From positions 62,001 to 126,000 of the forward strand of contig NZ_DASPLO010000210.1 of assembly GCF_035627495.1 (NCBI RefSeq): a stretch of DNA of 64,000 bases. The letters run 5' to 3'. Under the pieces are notes generated by a model. It worked only from the letters and a program-made list of their open reading frames with translations. It searched no databases and was not told the origin of the DNA. Positions 60,971-64,000 of this stretch are shown here, piece after piece; position 1 is the first letter of the stretch; each line of letters begins with the position of its first letter. The position numbers were made by a program, and so were the translations under genes. This stretch comes from Methylocaldum sp035627495 (lineage in GTDB: Bacteria; Pseudomonadota; Gammaproteobacteria; Methylococcales; Methylococcaceae).

Positions 60971-63900
60971 ATGAGCACGCCTACAGTCGACCGCCGATAT
61001 GCCTTCTTTGGCTTTCTGGCTTATCTTGCCTTTGTCGTATATGGAAGCTTGGTTCCCTTCGATTATCGCGCCCACGCGCTCGATGAGGCGGTCAACCGAT
61101 TCGCCCAGATCGGGTATCTGGATCTCGGGGTCGAGTCAAGGGCAGACTGGGTAGCCAACATAGTGCTCTATGTGCCCTTGGCATTCCTGGGCTGCGCTTG
61201 GGCCGTCGGCATGCGGTCGACGGGATCGCTGCGTCATCTGGCCATCCTGTCGATCTTCTCGTTCTGTTTCACGGTTGCGGTAGCGGTGGAGTTCACTCAG
61301 ATATTCTTTGAACCCCGCACGGTTTCACTCAACGATCTTTTGGCGGAAACCCTCGGCTCCGCCGGCGGGATCGCCCTGTTCAGCCTGGGGCGATGGCGCA
61401 TAGCGGGACTGTTGGATGCGCTCACAGAGGGCGGACGCCCATCCGTGTTTGCGGCGATTATTGTCTATGTGCTCCTGTACGTTCTGCTGTCGCTATTTCC
61501 TTACGACTTCGTTATCTCAGCCCAAGAATTAGACTGGAAATTGAGTTCGGGCAATTGGGGCTGGCTGATCGCGGGCGATTGCACCAACTGGCTGCGTTGC
61601 GCCGCGCGCCAGATCAGTGAACCGATCATCATTGCGCCGCTCGGTATCTTAATCGCTCTAGCCGCGCCGAACTTGAGCTATCGCCGCATCTTCACGGCCG
61701 GTGCCGTACTGAGCCTGGTGCTGGAAGTCTTCCAATTGGCGCTGGCATCGGGCGTAAGCCAGGGTCTTTCGGTGCTGTGGCGCGGCGCGGGATTGGTGGC
61801 GGGGGCGGCTATCGGCCGAACCCTGCGCCGGCACGGACCTTTGCCACTGGCCTGGATTGTCAGGAGCGTGACGCCTCTTGCCGCACTGCCGTACATTCTA
61901 TCGCTTACGGCGCTCAGCGGCTGGTTCTCGGCGTCTTGGCTGTCGCTGGACGATGCCGTCGCGCGCCTCGCGGACGTTCGGATCATGCCGTTTTATTATC
62001 ATTACTTCACCACCGAGCAGGCTGCCTTGGTGAGCCTGCTCGCTCAGGCCGGCATGTACGCCCCGATCGGCCTAGCTTGGTGGTCAGTACGTGTTCTAAA
62101 GCACGGGCAAAGAAACTCCGGTGTGCTGCAAGCGGCATTTTGCGCGGCTGCACTGGCGCTGCCCATAGAATTCGGGAAGCTCCTCGTCCCGCCCAAGCAT
62201 CCGGATTTCACTAACCTGCTGATCGCCGCGGGAAGTGCGGCTTGCACCTGTGCCCTGGCACACTGGATGGGAATCGTCCTAAGTGGCGGTCGTTCCGGGC
62301 GCGATCGGGAGACGCATTCCGTTACAGACCGGGATCGAGAACTGTCTTCGGAGAACTTCGCGGAGTCGCCCACGACCGCCTATAGCCCGCCACATCCGCT
62401 CGGGGTTCTGATCGGACTCGCCGCGGCTCTTCTTGTTCTTGCCGGTCTGCTGGCCTATCCGGTCGGGACGCCATGGCTGGTCGCGGCGTTATCGGGCTAC
62501 GGGGTTCTGTTATGGCGATATCCCGGTGGATGGTTTTTCGCGGTGCCTGCCCTTTTACCCGTGCTCGATCTTAGCCCATTAACTGGTCCGCTCCTTTTGG
62601 ACGAGTTCGATTTGGTAGTGCTCATTACGCTTGGCGTGAGCTATCTTCGAGTTTACCGGATGAAGCCTCGGCGCTCGGCGAACCGAAGCGTGTCCTGGGC
62701 CGTCGCATTGCTGTGGGCAAGCTGGTCGGTTGCCAGCGCGCGGGGTTTGTGGCCTCTTTGGGGAAGTGACGGAAGCCTCTTCGACAGCTCCCATTCGCCA
62801 CTCGAAGCCTGGATCGTCGGTAAGGGACTCTTGTGGGCGTTACTGTTCCTGCCCCTGATACGGCGCGTACCGGTGGAGAACAGCCGGGCGGCTCTCCGGC
62901 AAATGGGACACGGCTTGCTCGCCGGTTTGGCGCTGGTGACGCTGGCCGTCTTATGGGAGCGCCACGTGTACGTTGGACTGGGAGACTTCGAGAACGTATT
63001 CCGGGTAACCGGAACCTTCGCCAGCATGCACACCGGAGGTGCCTACATCGAAGCATTCATTGCTTTCGCCTTTCCGGCGCTTGTGGTTTGGGTACTCACG
63101 ATGCGCCATTGGGTGCTGAAACTCCTGGGTGTCGCATCCTCCGCGGCCGTCAGCTATGCGATGCTGGTGACCTTCTCACGAGGCGGTTATGCCGCGCTTA
63201 TAGCCGGACTGGTGCCAGTTGTGTTGGGCATGCTGCGGCAACGGATGGGGTTTTCGATTCCCCAATGGCTGGCGCTTGCGGGGCTTTTGACGGCGTCCGT
63301 GGCGGCCGCCGTTCCCGTGCTATCCGGCGGATTCGCCCAGTCCCGGCTGGCGCACATCTCGGAGGATCTCTCGATTCGGGAAGCTCACTGGAAGCGTGCC
63401 CTAGGTCTGATGGATGATGGGGCGATGACTGCGGTTATTGGAATGGGCTTCGGGCAATACCCGATCCTCTACGCACTGGGGGCGGAAACCGCCAAAGCGC
63501 CGGGCACTTATACCATACTGCGCGACGGAAACGATTCTTACCTGCGCCTCGGCGCCGGCGAGACGGTTTTCCTCGATCAGATCGTGAACCTCGAACCGGC
63601 TGGGCAGTACACGTTATCTGCTCGGGTAAGGCGGCTTTCAGGCGATGCTATGCTCAGTATTCCCCTATGCGAGAAGGAGCTGCTTTACTCTTTCGAATGC
63701 ATCTGGCCCGAATTTCGACCGGACCTATCCGACCACAACTGGAGCAAGGTCACCTTCGAGGTGAATGCGGGAAATCTGGGTGGAGGCGGCAACTGGCCGC
63801 ACCGGCCGGTAAAACTATCGTTGCACAATACGGGCTCCGATACCCCGCTTGAGGTGGACGACGTAAGCCTCAAGACGAAAGATGGACGCGAGCTGGTGGC

Positions 63901-64000
63901 GAACGGCGGATTCGACGATGGAGTCACCCGCTGGCTCTTTGTCGCCGATCAGGACCTAGCCTGGCACATCCACCAGCAAGAGGTGGAGATGTATTTCGCC
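60971..64000 (+). CDS. VanZ-domain plus O-antigen-ligase-like membrane protein (partial, runs off the window)
   Basis: Open from ATG 60971 to the window end, 1010 codons with no stop. The N-terminal third has two VanZ-like parts (WVANIVLYVPLAFLGCAWA, VEFTQIFFEPRTVSLNDLLAE; later LVLEVFQLALASGVSQGLS). Many TM segments follow, including an O-antigen ligase/Wzy-like region (VTGTFASMHTGGAYIEAFI, VTFSRGGYAALIAG, VIGMGFGQYPILYA). The last ~170 residues look like a soluble carbohydrate-binding-type beta-sandwich (YLRLGAGETVFLDQIVNL, LEVDDVSLKTKDGRELV). Probable role: polysaccharide ligation or polymerisation at the inner membrane; substrate unknown. Confidence 0.8.
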   Translation, partial: MSTPTVDRRYAFFGFLAYLAFVVYGSLVPFDYRAHALDEAVNRFAQIGYLDLGVESRADWVANIVLYVPLAFLGCAWAVGMRSTGSLRHLAILSIFSFCFTVAVAVEFTQIFFEPRTVSLNDLLAETLGSAGGIALFSLGRWRIAGLLDALTEGGRPSVFAAIIVYVLLYVLLSLFPYDFVISAQELDWKLSSGNWGWLIAGDCTNWLRCAARQISEPIIIAPLGILIALAAPNLSYRRIFTAGAVLSLVLEVFQLALASGVSQGLSVLWRGAGLVAGAAIGRTLRRHGPLPLAWIVRSVTPLAALPYILSLTALSGWFSASWLSLDDAVARLADVRIMPFYYHYFTTEQAALVSLLAQAGMYAPIGLAWWSVRVLKHGQRNSGVLQAAFCAAALALPIEFGKLLVPPKHPDFTNLLIAAGSAACTCALAHWMGIVLSGGRSGRDRETHSVTDRDRELSSENFAESPTTAYSPPHPLGVLIGLAAALLVLAGLLAYPVGTPWLVAALSGYGVLLWRYPGGWFFAVPALLPVLDLSPLTGPLLLDEFDLVVLITLGVSYLRVYRMKPRRSANRSVSWAVALLWASWSVASARGLWPLWGSDGSLFDSSHSPLEAWIVGKGLLWALLFLPLIRRVPVENSRAALRQMGHGLLAGLALVTLAVLWERHVYVGLGDFENVFRVTGTFASMHTGGAYIEAFIAFAFPALVVWVLTMRHWVLKLLGVASSAAVSYAMLVTFSRGGYAALIAGLVPVVLGMLRQRMGFSIPQWLALAGLLTASVAAAVPVLSGGFAQSRLAHISEDLSIREAHWKRALGLMDDGAMTAVIGMGFGQYPILYALGAETAKAPGTYTILRDGNDSYLRLGAGETVFLDQIVNLEPAGQYTLSARVRRLSGDAMLSIPLCEKELLYSFECIWPEFRPDLSDHNWSKVTFEVNAGNLGGGGNWPHRPVKLSLHNTGSDTPLEVDDVSLKTKDGRELVANGGFDDGVTRWLFVADQDLAWHIHQQEVEMYFA

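Noticed and set aside
1..64000. tRNA, rRNA, CRISPR arrays and intact transposases
   Set aside because: Scanned for cloverleaf ends, regular spacer-repeat runs and DDE-type or HUH transposase motifs; none could be supported.

Overview
The window reads as a chromosomal segment of a gammaproteobacterial methylotroph or methanotroph, probably Methylococcales-like. This rests on three things: a formaldehyde-activating enzyme (fae, 34639-35175), gammaproteobacterial gene orders (fleQ-fleS-fleR-fliEFGHIJK, rpsF-rpsR-DUF2232-rplI, miaB-phoH-ybeY-ybeX-lnt), and a near-canonical gammaproteobacterial dif site. The genus assignment is inference.

Layout. 26-11257: polar flagellar regulators (FleQ, FleS, FleR) followed by basal-body and export genes fliE to fliK, with two sigma-54 type promoters. 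11406-13674: ribosomal operon rpsF-rpsR-(DUF2232 membrane protein)-rplI with a probable S6:S18 leader. 13707-20694: lipid A Kdo transferase, a membrane GGDEF/EAL protein, ManC and YchF. 20695-23956: accessory island. It holds a dif site, a phage-type regulator, several strong hairpins, a solitary trypsin-like protease flanked by two related double-hairpin modules, and an autoregulated-looking coiled-coil DNA-binding gene with three operators at exact 35-bp spacing plus an interrupted small ORF. 23957-29909: lytic transglycosylase, RhlE helicase with two RRM proteins, SrkA-like kinase and YceH. 29937-35175: ArfB, SlyX, YajD, the YdbH-YnbE-YdbL envelope operon and Fae. 35200-43422: NamZ-like DUF1343 protein, DOMON-like protein, and a three-gene signalling operon (histidine kinase, dual receiver, REC-GAF-PAS-GGDEF-EAL). 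43610-48780: miaB-phoH-ybeY-ybeX-lnt. 48936-55021: small membrane protein, glycolate oxidase glcDEF, rhomboid protease and a second DUF2232 paralogue. 55358-60325: SoxC/SoxD-like sulfite dehydrogenase, a small Cys protein, a tandem SagB-type nitroreductase and a dipeptide epimerase. 60420-64000: an inverted-repeat element, a small membrane protein, and a large VanZ plus ligase-like membrane protein that runs off the window.

How the parts connect. FleQ/RpoN probably drives fleSR, and FleR probably drives the fliE operon; several c-di-GMP proteins in the same window could feed the motile/sessile decision (FleQ is a known c-di-GMP receptor in Pseudomonas). Fae ties the window to C1 metabolism and GlcDEF to glycolate disposal. 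The most unusual part is the 20.7-23.9 kb island beside dif. No tRNA, rRNA, CRISPR array or intact insertion sequence was seen.
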